Assembly: GCA_001599815.1 (NCBI GenBank)
Contig: BCIA01000006.1
Location: 4,094,961-4,158,960 of the forward strand
Length of the DNA: 64,000 bases
Direction: 5' to 3'
Source of the DNA: Furcasterigmium furcatum
Taxonomy: Eukaryota > Ascomycota > Sordariomycetes > Glomerellales > Plectosphaerellaceae
Shown: positions 1-11,631 of the stretch, one piece after another
Layout: each line of letters starts with the position of its first letter
Position numbering within the stretch: the first letter of the stretch is position 1
The notes under the pieces: model-generated
Told to the model about the DNA's origin: nothing
Databases searched by the model: none
The model's input: the letters and a program-made list of their open reading frames with translations, nothing else
Translations under genes and position numbers: made by a program

Positions 1-179
1 CCCTCAGCCCGGGTCTCACAGAAACATGTCCATTGTACGAGTAGTGGTGTCATCGACTGTGCCTTGAGCGCCTTGTACTCTTTCTGTGTTTCTATGCCGG
101 CTTCCCGCCTTCTCCGGACACCCCCGCCTCTATCGCTGCCACTCTTTCCCGGTACCCTTTTCCGGCCCTTCCAGCTAAG

Positions 180-940
180 ATGTATGCCAGGGAGTACTCC
201 AAGCCGCGGAAGAAGAACATCAGGATGGACCCCGACTGCGCCATCTGCCATGCCCCGGCCTCTATGGAGTGCGACTGCGAGGCCAAGCGCCTCGAGATCG
301 CCGTCAAGCAGGCCGAGGCGCGGATGATGCAGTCGATGTACGCGGAAATTCGGTATGCATCGCCATGACATCCAGAGCAAGACCTGATCTAACTATCGCG
401 GCATGTAGAACCTGGGTCAGGAAGAGGGCACAGGATTACATTCTCGAGTACTATCGGCTGCTCGTTGATCGTCGAAAGCAAGCTCACGCACTTCACATCG
501 ACCACATCACGAGCCAGTCATGGGCGTATTACAACCAACCGCCGCCCCATGCCCACCTCACCGCCGCCCAGCACGAGCTCAAGCGAGGCATCGACGAAGA
601 TTGGCAGGCCAGTGTTCAACGTTATCCAGAAGTCCTCGAGTACTTCTTCAGCCTGGTCGACCTGACGTTGCCCCGAGATGACGATCCTATTGTCAAGGAT
701 CCCCCTCTGAGCGCCCTTAACGGACCCCGAAAGGGCCACAGGCGACCTGGAGTAGCACCTGCTCCCGCTGCCGTCACACCAGCACCCTATGAACGAGAGC
801 TGCCCCCGATACGGAGAGAGTCGACCCCGATGGAGCGTCCGGAGCGGAGGGTTGCCCGCGATCCCAGGAGACAATCTTTCCGAGGACCGCCGCCACCCCC
901 GACATCCTACTACGGACCACCACCACCGACGCCCTGGTGA
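180..940 (+). CDS. Conserved fungal hypothetical protein with N-terminal Cys motif and Pro-rich tail
   Basis: Two exons, 180-352 and 409-940, with a 56-nt intron (GTATGC..TGTAG, phase 2), give 234 residues. The N-terminus holds a Cys-rich motif (CAICHAP then CDCE, residues about 21-34). A helical, charged segment follows with the pattern RGIDEDWQASVQRYPEVLEYF. The last 70 residues are Pro/Arg-rich and end in two polyproline runs. I recognise the pattern as a widespread uncharacterised Pezizomycotina family and know no function. The Cys pattern could bind a metal or be structural. The intron is well supported because the second exon continues the conserved helix (TWVRKRAQDYILEYYRLL) in frame. 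An upstream exon cannot be excluded because the gene begins close to the window edge. Confidence 0.75.
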
Positions 941-1753
941 CTCGATGGGGTTCGACATGTTCGAGTACGTTCTCGGGGCGGCCGACACGACCGACATGAA
1001 CATACGACGACAAGGGTGTCCTACTACTCACGCCACTACGAAATGGAGCTGTAATGACTTGACGAACTAATGAATGCATATGGACTGGATCACAAATGAG
1101 AATTTGCATGGCAGGAGTCTGCTTTAGAGGCCGTTCTACTTCTGGTGGTGTTTCCGGAAGCACCTAGCACTCGGGGAGGCTCTTTGAACACTGCGGAACA
1201 GCCTGCCAAGCGCCGGCTTATAAGGGCTTGCTGAGAGATTGGTATTACGAAGCTTCAGAGCAGAGAAGCAGGTTTGGATGCTCGTGTACATATTTGAGTG
1301 GATGACAGAGACAGGGACAAGGACAAGGACAGCATCACAACCCAAAGCAGATACATTACTACTTGTTGAGACCCAGATGCTATGACCCGCATGATGCAGG
1401 AGGCCAGGAGCCGACAAATATGCCCGATGGGCCAAGTCCAATGAGACGCTACCCTCTGGTCAGGTATCTACGCTTCTGTTCGCGTGATGTCCAACGAGTC
1501 AGAAACCTGGTCCACGTATAGTGCCTAGATATGTGGCGACTATGATGGCATCTGTTTACGTGCAGCTCGTCAATCCTACGGGGTCGTCATTGGCCACGCT
1601 TTTGATGCTCATGAGATCTGAAAACGGCATGCATTATTAAGAATAGGGGGTCCAATATTAAGGAGTGAGTCCAAGTCCATCCAGCGAGGAGACACGCAGA
1701 CCGTCTATGGCTGTGAAACAATGTCCACGGGGAGAGAAAACACGCTCACTCAC
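941..1753. other. Convergent intergenic region, no gene seen
   Basis: About 0.8 kb between two converging genes. Only short ORFs without codon or family support are present. It presumably holds both 3' UTRs. Confidence 0.5.
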
Positions 1754-2627
1754 TTAGTTAGTCAAGTATACACAGCGTCCCAGCCACTCATCCTTCTCCC
1801 CGGTTACCTCCTCCGAGATCCACGCGGCCAGGTCCTTCCGCGCAACGCTGTAACCGACCACCGGGCCCGGCGCCGCAGGGCCGCTCCGCTCCGTGTCGAG
1901 GTGGTGATATGCCCAACCGATGCGGAGGTTCTTCGTTCCCCTAGGCTGGCCGTCCGTCAGCAGCGGCGGGCGCATGAAGACATATCCCTTGAGGACGGGT
2001 TCCCTCTCCTCCGAGGCGCGGAGGACGAGCTCCTCCATCCTGGCGGTGTCGTCCTGCACGACCTCCAGGACCCAGGAGTACACGGGTGCCAGGAGGGAGG
2101 GGCGGTCGGCTGTCTGGCCTGGCAGCCCGGCGCTGGAGATGGGAACGTAGACGGGTTTCTTGGACAGGGCGCCCTCGGCCCTGAGCTCGCGGAGGGCCTG
2201 GAGGACAAGGGCGGCGGCGTCGTGGATGAGCGTCGGGTCGGCCATGTCAACGGGGTGGAGGGGGTTGAGGCGGAAGGCCGGGGGGCTGACGAGGCCGGAG
2301 TAGATCACGTCGACGTCGTGGCGGAGGACGTCTTTGATGGGCTGGAGGGCGCGGGCCGAGCCCTCGATGATGGTGAGGTTGGCCATTGCTGATGGAGGGA
2401 CGGAGAGCTCCGAATCGAGAATTTTTCTCAGTTTCTGGGCATCTCGGGCGACTGAGGAGTCGTGTTAGTGACGTGTAGGTAGTAACAGGAAGTAGGTCTA
2501 GGAAGTGTGGAGGCTCACGGGCGATGGACGGGTGGCCGGATTTCAGGGACGCAGCCAGGACATTTCTCAGAACCATGCCTGTTCCGCCGAAGAAGGCGTG
2601 GGTGGGCTTGATCGGTTGCGTAGACAT
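1754..2627 (-). CDS. Atypical SDR / NAD(P)-binding domain protein
   Basis: Exons on the minus strand are 2627-2519 and 2451-1754, separated by a 67-nt intron (GTGAGC..CTCAG), giving 268 residues. The N-terminus has a Rossmann-type loop (FFGGTGMVLRNVL, residues about 12-24), then a hydrophobic strand and a helix (LARDAQKLRKIL) created across the splice. This order fits an NmrA-like or other atypical short-chain dehydrogenase/reductase that binds NAD(P)H. No Tyr-x-x-x-Lys catalytic pair is evident, so it may be a redox sensor or a non-catalytic reductase-like protein. The intron is needed because the N-terminal loop and the main body lie in different frames. The substrate is unknown. It converges on the preceding gene. 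Confidence 0.72.
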
Positions 2628-3197
2628 TGTTGCAGTCTTGACTTATTCAGACGGTGGTGAATATGAATGTCAGATGTGAATGTAGTGTGACGAGGGGAGG
2701 AGAGTGGCACGCTGAGGACAATGATCCAAGCAACCTCGACATCATCAGGAGCCATGACCTGAGTATTTAAGTTCAACGCCTTGAAAGATATCCATTTTGA
2801 TTATTACTTAGAGACTCCATGACTGCCTCACTGCCAATAGTCAAAAGCCACAGCGGCCGTCCGCGGGCGACCGTTGGTGTTCTTATGGTCGCAACACGGA
2901 GGGTTTTCTTCACGATTTATCAGCCCAAACCCGCACGATCTAACCTCGGAAATGAAGCCCTGACTCGTCGCAATCGCACTGGAGTCGAAATGGGGAGGAC
3001 TCATCGCGCATTCATCAGATGCCAAATCTAGAGATTACTCGTTGAATTATGTGATCATTCATCTATACTAGTTCATCCATCTGGTCATCACAGACCTGGG
3101 TGGGTTTCGGCAGTTGGGCTAGCCAAGAGGCCCAGACCTCAGATCAACATCATGCAAGTTGCCGACAAGAAACGGCCGCTCAGCGCTGCTGAGCTCT
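2628..3197. other. Intergenic region upstream of the atypical SDR gene
   Basis: About 0.57 kb holding the promoter of the atypical SDR gene and the 3' flank of tsc1. An AT-rich TTAAATA-like element (minus strand, near 2764-2770) lies about 140 bp upstream of the SDR start and could be a TATA box. No gene is seen. Confidence 0.35.
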
Positions 3198-6100
3198 TCA
3201 TACAAACCCACGGATCCCTCTGATGCCGGCTGACTTCTTGTCTTTCTTGGCGTCCTCCTCCTTCTTCTTCACCTTCTCGTCCTTGCGAATCCTGTTCTGG
3301 ACACCACCTAGCACATGGGTTAGCTTGGCTCATCAGGCAGAAGACGAGCGTCTCGCTACTTACCCCGTCCATACATCCGCAGGTCCGGGCTCGCCAGGCT
3401 AGGCGACCCTGACCCTTCCGCGCCGGGTGATGTGCTCACCGCCAGCGGATTCGCACTTGACGATGACTGCGGGTCGAGCGGCGGCGTCATGTTATATGAC
3501 GCGGGGTCTGGGTGGTCCGAGTCCGTCAAGACCCGATGCATCTTCGTCCTCGAAGTCACAGGGCTGATAGAGTGCATCGACCCGTCGTCCTGCTCCATGC
3601 GGAACGGCATGTCGCTCCGAGACTGCGCAGAGCCCACCGTGAGCTTGCTGTCTTCGTGCTGCGACTGCAGCACCGTGTACTTCCTCATGAGGTTCGTATA
3701 CTGCTTCTGCAGCTCCGCCTGCTTTGCTCGACTGGCAGCCAGCGCGCCTTCGACAACGTCATTGCCCTCGAGGGCTGGCTTCCTCCGAGGACCTTCCTGT
3801 GCCTGGCCTAACCTGGCGTTGAGCGCTGCGATCTGGGAGCCGTACAGCTTCTTTGCTTTCTCCAGCTCCTTCTCCCGCGCAGTGAGCTTGAGGCTGAGTA
3901 TCTCCGCACGGTTCTCGGCCTCCGCAGAATTCGCAATGGCGGTTTCTCGCTCGAGCTCCGAACCCTGATAGTCTCGGACATGGATCGTCAACCGAGCCAC
4001 CTCCGCCTTCAGTCTGTCGACCTCCGTGGCATCGATCTCGATGGACTGGGTGTTCTGCTTCAAGCTCAGCTCGCGGACCTCTCCCTCGCAGACGATCTTG
4101 CGCAGCTTCTCGCACTCGTGCTTAGTGCTCAGCAGCTCGCGCCGGAGCGACTCTTCCTCTGCCTTCGTCTTCTTCGAGTCCTCTCGGAGAGTGCGCAGCT
4201 TGGTCGAAAAGTCGTTCTCCCACTTCTTGGCCACCGTTCGACTCTTCTCTGACTCCTTCCTGAGATGCATCTCGGCCTTCCTTGCGTCCTCGAGGCGGTT
4301 CTTCAGGTTGCGATTGGCCATGATGAGGTGCTGCGCTTCAGCCTCGCTAGCTGCCTCGCGAACTTGCTTCCGGCGCAGTTCGCCAATGTGCGCCATGTGC
4401 TGCTGCTTGAGATACCGCTCAAAGTTCAAGTCGTTCTGGAGCAGCATGATGTGGCGTCGCAACTGAGAAATGCCGGAGTTCTCATCGGAAAGGGGAGCAG
4501 TCGCAGGTGCAGATGTGTCCTTTTCATGCGCTTGACCAACTACCAGATCCAGGTTTGACTCGACACGACTGACGGGCGTAGAGTGTCCGGTGTCGTCAGC
4601 CAGCGACTGGTGCATGCCCGACTTGATGACCTTGTTCGACTGCAGCATATCCTGCAAGCGAGTTTGCGACGGAGACAAATGAGGTCCCAGCGTCGGGCTG
4701 TCGCCACCAGCACAACGGCTTTCTGAACCCACCTCAGAAGGCTGACGCTGGATTGTAGAAGACACACGACTGCTCCCCTGAGATGGTGCGGAACCCCCAG
4801 CATTCTTCCAGCTCTCGAGTCCATGTTCGGGCGCGGAACCACTCAGGAGTGCGGGACCAAGTCCCTCTCTGTCGGAGGCAGATGCATCGCTCAACAATGA
4901 GCTAGGAACAGGGGCAGCAATCCGAGCGCCAAAGTCGTCTATGCCTGGTTCTGCAGACACGCGAAGGGCCATGCAATCGGCCACCAACTCGGCCGGTTCG
5001 CTGTTAAGCCACCTGCCGGTGTCCGTCTTTTCCGACTCAATCGTGAGGGTGTAGAAGTTGGGGTGGAGTAGATGGCTTTGTCGAAAGCGATCCGACCTAT
5101 GTCGGATCTCGGTAGGCTGCACATCGATGCTATCGGAGTCTTCGACATTGGCGTGTCTGAGGTAGCGCTGAGGCTTGCGGATGTAGTCGGTGAAGTTGAT
5201 CGGGTACAGGCCGTAGAGCATGGTGAAGTAGTCGGCAAGGTGAGGGACGCTCTCCTCATCAGAATCTGCCGAGAAAGTACAGGTTTCCCAGCCAGCGGAT
5301 GAAGTCAAGCTCTTCTGCTCGGCCTCGTCTCCTGGAGCCTCTACAGCGCCCGTCCTCTCGTTGCTCCAGAAGAGCAGCCTTGCATAGATGTTGAAGAGAC
5401 TGGGGAGATAGGCGATCATGGCGCTCGGCATGTGTGGGAGCAGCATGATGACGGCGGTGATGGTCAAGGAGACCACTGAAGTCGAGGTATCTCGTTGTAG
5501 GCTTCGCAGCAGGTTGTCGAAGAGGGGAGTTTGCAGAACCAGGTGCAGATGCGGCGGTTGGTTCTGAATGTAATCGCACAAGATCCGAGCCACGCTCGCC
5601 CGGCAAGCGCTTTTCACGAAATTCTGGTTTGTGAGGAGTAGGAAGTCCTTTGGCTTCTTCTTGCCCCATGTGACCAGGGCCTCCCGGATATGACGCTCAG
5701 TGGCGTCTCCTCCCAGATCTCCTTCGGCAGCCGCTGCCGCATGTTTATCTAGCCACACTGAGAAAAGGCGGGTTGCAAATGGGTTCGGCGTCGAGATGGT
5801 TGTATCGGACTCGTTCTCGTAGTGGTCCTCGAGTGTCAGCATGTCGTTGAGACCGGCAGCGGACTCGGCCATGAGACCCCTTTCCCGGACATTTTCGACG
5901 ACAGGACTGCGCAAGATGTCCCACCAGAAAAAGACTCGGTCAGGCACGCGGATGACAGATATCAGGCGGCGCACGATGTTGATGAAGCTCGCATAGCGGT
6001 CGATGTGGCCCTCCACATGCTTCGTGTGAATGGCCTGGAGCTCTTCGTGCAGCTTCTCGGAGGTGGCATCGTCGAACTTTTGGTGCTTCGCGAGGTAGGC

Positions 6101-6300
6101 TTCGACTGCCTGCTCGACGTCGTAGGGCAGAGGAAGGGTCGGGGCGTCCGAGACGTAGGCGTTGATCGCTTTGGACAGATCTTTCAGTGACCTGGATGAT
6201 GATCTCGTCAGCTGTCTGGAGGCGGTCCCCGACGAATATCGCGCATCAGGCTGGCCAGAAGAGACAAGAAAGACAAGGTGACTCACCCTGAAGAGGCCAT
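3198..6300 (-). CDS. tsc1: Hamartin (Tsc1) homolog, TOR-pathway GAP complex scaffold
   Basis: Three exons, 6300-6287, 6215-3364 and 3307-3198, give 991 residues. Exon 1 is only 14 nt (five-residue start MASSG) and is followed by GTGAGT. Introns are 71 and 56 nt. Residues 1-350 are helical and match the hamartin N-terminal core (for example RVPDRVFFWWDILRSP). A low-complexity Ser-rich middle follows, then a long coiled coil at about 585-865 (ERYLKQQHMAHIGELRRKQ onward). The last exon adds a very basic Lys-rich end. In the known family, Tsc1 stabilises Tsc2, the Rheb GAP, to restrain TORC1. The tiny first exon is inferred: it supplies the only nearby ATG, the right phase and consensus splice sites. 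The length is close to that of other hamartins. Confidence 0.85.
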
Positions 6301-7133
6301 GGCGGCGACTTTAGCTCCTCATGAGATCGCCAGGGGCCTATTTCGGGAGCCAGAGCCTCAGGGGACGGGATATGCGGCATGCGAGAGTTGCGCGACTCGG
6401 CAGCACATCTCCTGATGATGCAACCTGGAAGTCGCGGACAGAAATTCTGGGTCCGTTAGCTAACAAGTACCGTCCAGCCGCTAGGCTTGGCTACAGGGGT
6501 CGGGGCTGGTCCAGGGTAGGGTATTGGGTACTTCCAGATCGGTGGGGTGATCGCCTGCAGCAAAGTACCCGCTCCCTGGCCCGGAAACCTCAGGCGACAG
6601 GCATGGTCAGAGCTCCCTGGGCCTAAACCCCGCATTCCTGGCGCATTCCTGGGCCGCATGACCCCACGAAACGTACGGCAGACAGTGGGGCCTCACACGA
6701 CCATCGACCACCAGTGTGACCTGACTCACTGTAGGAGATGCCTCCAGTGGTGGTCCCATCAGTGGTGATGCCCTGGGCTAAAAGGTGAACTGAGGTACCA
6801 GGGGCAGGTAGTTTCCCCTTTGGGACGGGAGGAGGGGATCAGGTCACGGGAACGCTACGTGACTCTGGCCTCGAGCTTCCCTTCTTCTACCCCTCCTCGA
6901 GCCCTTCTCCTCTTCCCTTTCTTTCTTCCTTTCCCTCATCATCATCTTCCATCTGCAAAGAACAGCCTCTCCCATCAAAACACACGGGTGTCCTCGACTC
7001 AATTGAGACGAGAACCATCAAACGAACCACTATCAAACCAATTCTTCCCGTCTTATGCCCATAGACGGAACTCTTCCCCCCTCCTCCACCACCACCAACA
7101 CCACCAGATACACACCCCTTCAAGCTGTTCAAG
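6301..7133. promoter_or_regulatory. Divergent promoter region between tsc1 and the DJ-1-like gene
   Basis: About 0.83 kb between two divergent starts. A strong pyrimidine-rich stretch (about 6870-6955) and a CCA/CAA-rich leader (about 7080-7115) precede the DJ-1-like ATG, as is common in filamentous fungal promoters and 5' leaders. No gene is seen. Confidence 0.4.
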
Positions 7134-8204
7134 ATGGCTGCTAAGAACACCGAGGAGCCCGTCGAGGTCCTCTTTGCCCTCCATCCCAACTTCAACCTCA
7201 CCGATTTCGCCGGCCCCCTGGAGGCGCTTCACACGGCCAAGCACGACCCCAATGACGCTTGTGAGTTGACCTCCGTTCCCGTCACGTCCCTTCCCTCGCT
7301 TCCCCTGACTCGGGAGCTGTCCCGACCCCTCTTTTTCACAACCCCGCAAACGCTGCAGCATGATCGACAGACTGGAATGGCAATTGCTAACCATGCACAC
7401 GTCATACAGCCACCAGGGCATTCGAATGCACCATCGCGGCCGCCGAGCCCAAGGTCATCTCGGAGCAGGGTGTTGTCATAGGCTCCCAGATCTCCTTCAA
7501 GGAGGCTCACGACCGCCTCGACGACTTCGACGTCCTCGTCGTCGTTGGCGGAGGAACCGCTCCCGTCCTTAAGTCGGGCGCCGAACCCCTTCCCCTGATC
7601 ACTGCCTTTTCCGAACTCCAGCAGAAGAACTCCGCGCGCGAGCGTACTCTCCTCTCCATCTGCACCGGCTCCCTCTTCCTTGCCAAGCAGGGCATCCTCG
7701 CCGGCCTCTCGGCCACCACTCATCCCGACCACGTCACCAAGTTCGAGATTCTCTGCAGCGAGTCCGCCAGGGACACTCTCGGCGAGCGCACCGACGTCGT
7801 CGAGGACGTTCGCTACGTCGTCAACAACCTCCGCTTCGACCTCGGCGACGAGGACGAGAACCCCTACATCCGCCGCAAGTCGCAGACTGCTGACGCACCC
7901 CGTCCTCCCAATGCTCGGTATGAGCCCCTATAAACAATTGTTTCCGAAGTATCACTGACACTCCTACAGCAAGGGAAGCATGTCCTTCAAGGGTTCCAAC
8001 ACCCGCCGTGAGTCCATCGCTCGCCGTGCTGCGATGCGCCTCGGAGGTCTTCGGGTCATCACAAGCGGGGGAGTGAGCGCGGGTATAGATGCGGCTCTGT
8101 ACCTAGTAAGCGCTCTCGTCTCCGACGAATCCGCCGCCGAGGTCGCTCGCGAAATGCAGTGGACCTGGTCCAAGGGTATTGTTGTTGATGGCCTGGACGT
8201 GTAA
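7134..8204 (+). CDS. DJ-1/PfpI (class I glutamine amidotransferase-like) protein with basic insert
   Basis: Three exons, 7134-7260, 7410-7917 and 7970-8204, give 289 residues; introns are 149 and 52 nt. The flavodoxin-like core is clear: strand DVLVVVGGGTAP (83-94), nucleophile elbow LLSICTGSLFLAKQG with Cys127, and a C-terminal VITSGGVSAGID (241-252). It belongs to the DJ-1/ThiJ/PfpI group nearest isonitrile-hydratase-like and AraC-N-terminal-like members, so a hydratase, glyoxalase or regulatory role is possible. Residues about 187-238 are an extra acidic-then-basic segment spanning the second intron. It contains two R-R-x-S sites (Ser200 and Ser227), unlike typical family members of about 200-230 residues. 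The substrate is not predictable. Confidence 0.85.
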
Positions 8205-8439
8205 ATTATGGGTAGCGAAGGCGTCAGGATGGCCAGCCGAGCGGCGGCCAAATGATTTTCACGTGTACGGATTGTAGGGTTCGGATGTTTGCTATATGAC
8301 AATGAATGACTTTGCTTGAGAAACTGCGACTTCCGGTCGCCCGTGGTCGTTCCTTCAGTGATGTTGTCCTATTCCTGAATGTATCACTGAACTATCACGA
8401 TTGCCCGTGACTCCTTCCTTGCCTACGGTATGTATGTCA

Positions 8440-10052
8440 CTAACTGACAGCGGTACAGCTCGCCGCCTCATAAAGCCGTTTCCCCGAGTGATCATGCATC
8501 GCATGAATCCACACGAGCGCACTCAACTTTACCTGGACTTGCTCCCACGTCCGCAGTTCCAGCCGTCGACATCGCGATTGGACCATCGGCAACAGCCACT
8601 CATCATCCTGGCTCTCTAACACCGAGATTCCGGTCACGAAGACCACCCACAGAAGGAGCTCTTCCTCCCAAACACCGACAGGAATGAAGACTTGAAGGGC
8701 TTCTCTTACTCTCCCGGAGAGCAGGTCATAACGCGAGTGCTGGCGGCCGTACTCGTGGAGGAGGGTCACCATGGCAGCGACAAGTGCCAGATGGAGCACA
8801 TTCTCGACGCGCGTCAGCTGCCGAGAAGTTGCCAGAGGCGCGAAAGAGAGAAGACGGTGGAGTAGGTGTTGCACGTGCTGGGCGAAGTCGAGCTGGTCGA
8901 GTTTGTTGTTGGCGCCAACCCCATTCAACAGGTTGGCGAAGCTTTGAATGTCAAGAGTGGCAGAGAGCAAGACTGGTTCGATTTCGGCCAAGCAAGCGCT
9001 GATCCCCGTCGGAGGCTTGTCTATTGTTGAGTGTATTGTGTTTGAGTAGACGCTTGGAGGAGCGTCTTCGCCGATGAAGCGGACGGGAGAACCGTCTTGT
9101 ACCGCGAAATCGATGTCAAGCCTGTGTCAAGAATAAGCATTTCGACCCTCAACTGACGCATTCACATGACTAACCTCCAAGGCTTATGGGCCAGAGCACG
9201 GCTATCTCGCGCTAAACTTTCCATGCCGCCTCGAAGACGGATCAATGTCTGTAGACCCTCGAAGTGAATCATGCCAAGAGACTGCGAGTGATGGATGCGC
9301 TGGTAGATGGCGAGATTCGTGACGGTGGCTATTGTCGTGGCCGATGTAGCCTCTGGGCCAGATATCTTCTGGTTTACCAGCGCATATGCCCTGGAGAGGT
9401 ATCCCAAAGCCCTGGGCGAGGCACAGGGTCGGCCGGCAAAGTAGTCGCCATAGGATGCCACAATCGCAAGGAGGCACTGCAAGTCTGTGGAGTGGAACGG
9501 GTGAGCGACAGAGAAGAACACGCCTGAGACAGTTCTACTTCGAGTCGTCTATATACGTACAAGCCTCATCCTGGAACACAAATTGGATCCAGGGCGACAT
9601 CATCGAGTCATCAGGCGAGCAGAATTTGGGCGGATAGAGCGCCTGGGTAGCGACCATGAAACCTAGGTACCAAAGCAAAATCAGCATCCACTGCCGAACA
9701 AAAGCTACAACAGGCTCTGAATTAACTGACACTCGTGGATGAGACCGCGAAGCCTCCTATCCAACTGGTACGGAACCGACACCATGGCCAGGTCGTCCCA
9801 GATGGGCCGCTGCATGTCCAGGGCCTGCCTATAACAGGCGCAAGTATGTACACGGCGGGCAGTGCTCGCTTCCGAGCAGCCAAGGCAGTCATACCGCACC
9901 AGAACTCGCTTCGGGGGCGCGAGTTGCTGAGCAGATGGGCGAGACCGGCCGACATTCCGGCCTTTCATGACGTGGGACCGGATCAGGCGCCGGTCATGGC
10001 TACCCATGCGTGTGGACTCGCCCTGTTGCACGCTGATGAACTGCAGGGACAT
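8440..10052 (-). CDS. Fungal-specific transcription-factor-domain protein without zinc cluster
   Basis: Four minus-strand exons, 10052-9731, 9662-9561, 9484-9175 and 9121-8440, give 471 residues; introns are 68, 76 and 53 nt. The N-terminus MSLQFISVQQGES followed by IRSHVMKGRNVGRSRP is a signature I know from a large Pezizomycotina family of fungal transcription-factor-like proteins. A long helical domain follows (GMIHFEGLQTLIRLRGGM, then HKPWRLDIDFA across the last intron) as in Fungal_trans_2-type regions. There is no Cys6 zinc cluster, so direct DNA binding is doubtful. The third acceptor was chosen over one nearer the donor because it leaves a normal 76-nt intron and keeps AYLQCLLAIVASYGDYF intact. 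The ATG follows the family N-terminus. Confidence 0.8.
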
Positions 10053-10522
10053 GCTGGCGGATTCAAATCCAAGGCCATCGGGGCAGAGAGGCACCGACTG
10101 GTGATGTTGGCAAATAACGGTGTCTCCGAGGAGGACATTTCGATGCGTGAGCATGGGCATCAGTCAGCCAACCAAGATCAGAGCGTGTTGTTTTATTGGC
10201 CCATATAGCCAAGACTTAAGAGTAAGCCGCTAGGCCGGAATAGTATAGCAATCATGATTGGTCCTTGAGACTACTTTTGTGGATAAAGCGATGGTGAACA
10301 TCCGGGAGAGCGTCATGTATCGAAATTCATGGCTGGGCATGGAGTATCCGGTCGGTCTTAGGACATTACGGATGCTTGACGGGTCCGGTGGTAGGAGGGA
10401 TCTCTGGTATAAGAACGCTCTCCCGGCCGCCTGAGGTTGGCTCGGAGGCTGAACAACACACCAGCACCTGTTACCTTTCAACCTCTTCACATCAATAGAG
10501 ACCTTCCATTTATCTCAGAAAC
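10053..10522. promoter_or_regulatory. Divergent promoter of the TF-domain and SDR genes
   Basis: About 0.47 kb between divergent starts. It carries the TATA-like site described separately and a GC-rich CCGGCCGCC patch. A shared control region is possible but unproven. Confidence 0.4.
10408..10413 (+). promoter_or_regulatory. Probable TATA box of the SDR gene
   Basis: TATAAG, followed by AAC, lies about 110 bp upstream of the SDR start codon, a normal distance for fungal TATA elements. Confidence 0.4.
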
Positions 10523-11631
10523 ATGTCAGTGACACAGTCTCTTCTCGAACAGTTCAAGCACCTCCCAGTCCTCCTGAACCCAGGAGACTGCGCCGGCAAG
10601 ACCTACATCGTCACGGGAGCCAACATTGGCCTCGGCTTCGAGACGGTGAAGCATCTCGTCCGCTGCTCTGCCTCCCGCGTCATCCTCGCCGTCCGCAATG
10701 TCAAGGCAGGAGAAAAGGCCAAGGCCGATATCGAGACGGCTACAGGCCGCAGCGGCGTGATGGACGTCTGGCACCTGGACCTCGGCTCCTTCGCGTCTGT
10801 GATTGCTTTCGCCAACAAGGCAATCGCCGAGCTCGACAGGCTCGACGTCCTGGTCGAGAACGCCGCCGTAGCGCTGGACAAGTGGTCCGTCTCAGAGGGA
10901 ATGGAGACCTCCGTCACCGTCAACGTGGTGAGCACGGCGCTGCTGGGCGCGATGCTGATGCCCAAGCTCGCCGAGAGCGGCCGGAAGCACGGCTTCAACC
11001 CGCGTCTGGTCTTTGTCGGTGCCACCCTGGGGTTCGCCGTGAAGGATGAGCTGGAGAAATGCAACGACGGCAAGATCTTCAGTGGGCTGAATGATCCCAA
11101 GCGGACACACATGAATGACCGGTAAGAGTTCAGCCAGTTGGAAGAATACCCCTCAGGTCATCAGCAAGCTAATGAAGGACCCTTCTCCAGCTACTCCCTC
11201 ACGAAGCTTGTCCACTTCTATGTCGTCCGGCAGTTCGCCGCTGCCTTCCCAGTCGATCAAACGGGTGTAATTGTCAACCTGATCTCTCCGGGGCTTTGCA
11301 GTACTGGCCTGGCCAGAGACACGCGCGCCTCATATCGGGCCTTGCTCGAAACTAGCCGTGCCATCATCGCGCGGACGGCTGAGCAGGGCAGCAGAACCAT
11401 TCTGTATGGCATCATCGCCGATGAGGAGAGCCACGGGAAGCTGTTGTCCGGATGCAAGATCAAGGAGTGAGTTGACAATCTTTCCTGGTGCTAGAGCATC
11501 GCTGACTTCTCGCCAGCTACTGGGTTCCCGAGTGGGTGACGAACAAGGACGGCCAGCGGATGCAAGAGAAGATATGGGGGGAGCTGGTAGATATTCTGGA
11601 GGAGGCGCAGCCCGGCTGTCTCAAAGGGTAG
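10523..11631 (+). CDS. Short-chain dehydrogenase/reductase (retinol-dehydrogenase-like)
   Basis: Three exons, 10523-11121, 11191-11466 and 11517-11631, give 329 residues; introns are 69 and 50 nt. It is a classical SDR: cofactor loop TGANIGLG near residues 31-38, a basic residue in the AVRN turn that favours NADP(H), the NAA-type motif (ENAAVA), and the active-site YSLTK completed exactly at the first splice junction. Similar fungal proteins are annotated as retinol dehydrogenase or WWOX-like reductases acting on lipids or secondary metabolites; the substrate here is unknown. The last exon (DYWVPEWVTNKDGQRMQEK) is typical for the family C-terminus and supports the second intron. It is divergent from the TF-domain gene, which might regulate it, but that is only positional inference. 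Confidence 0.87.
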
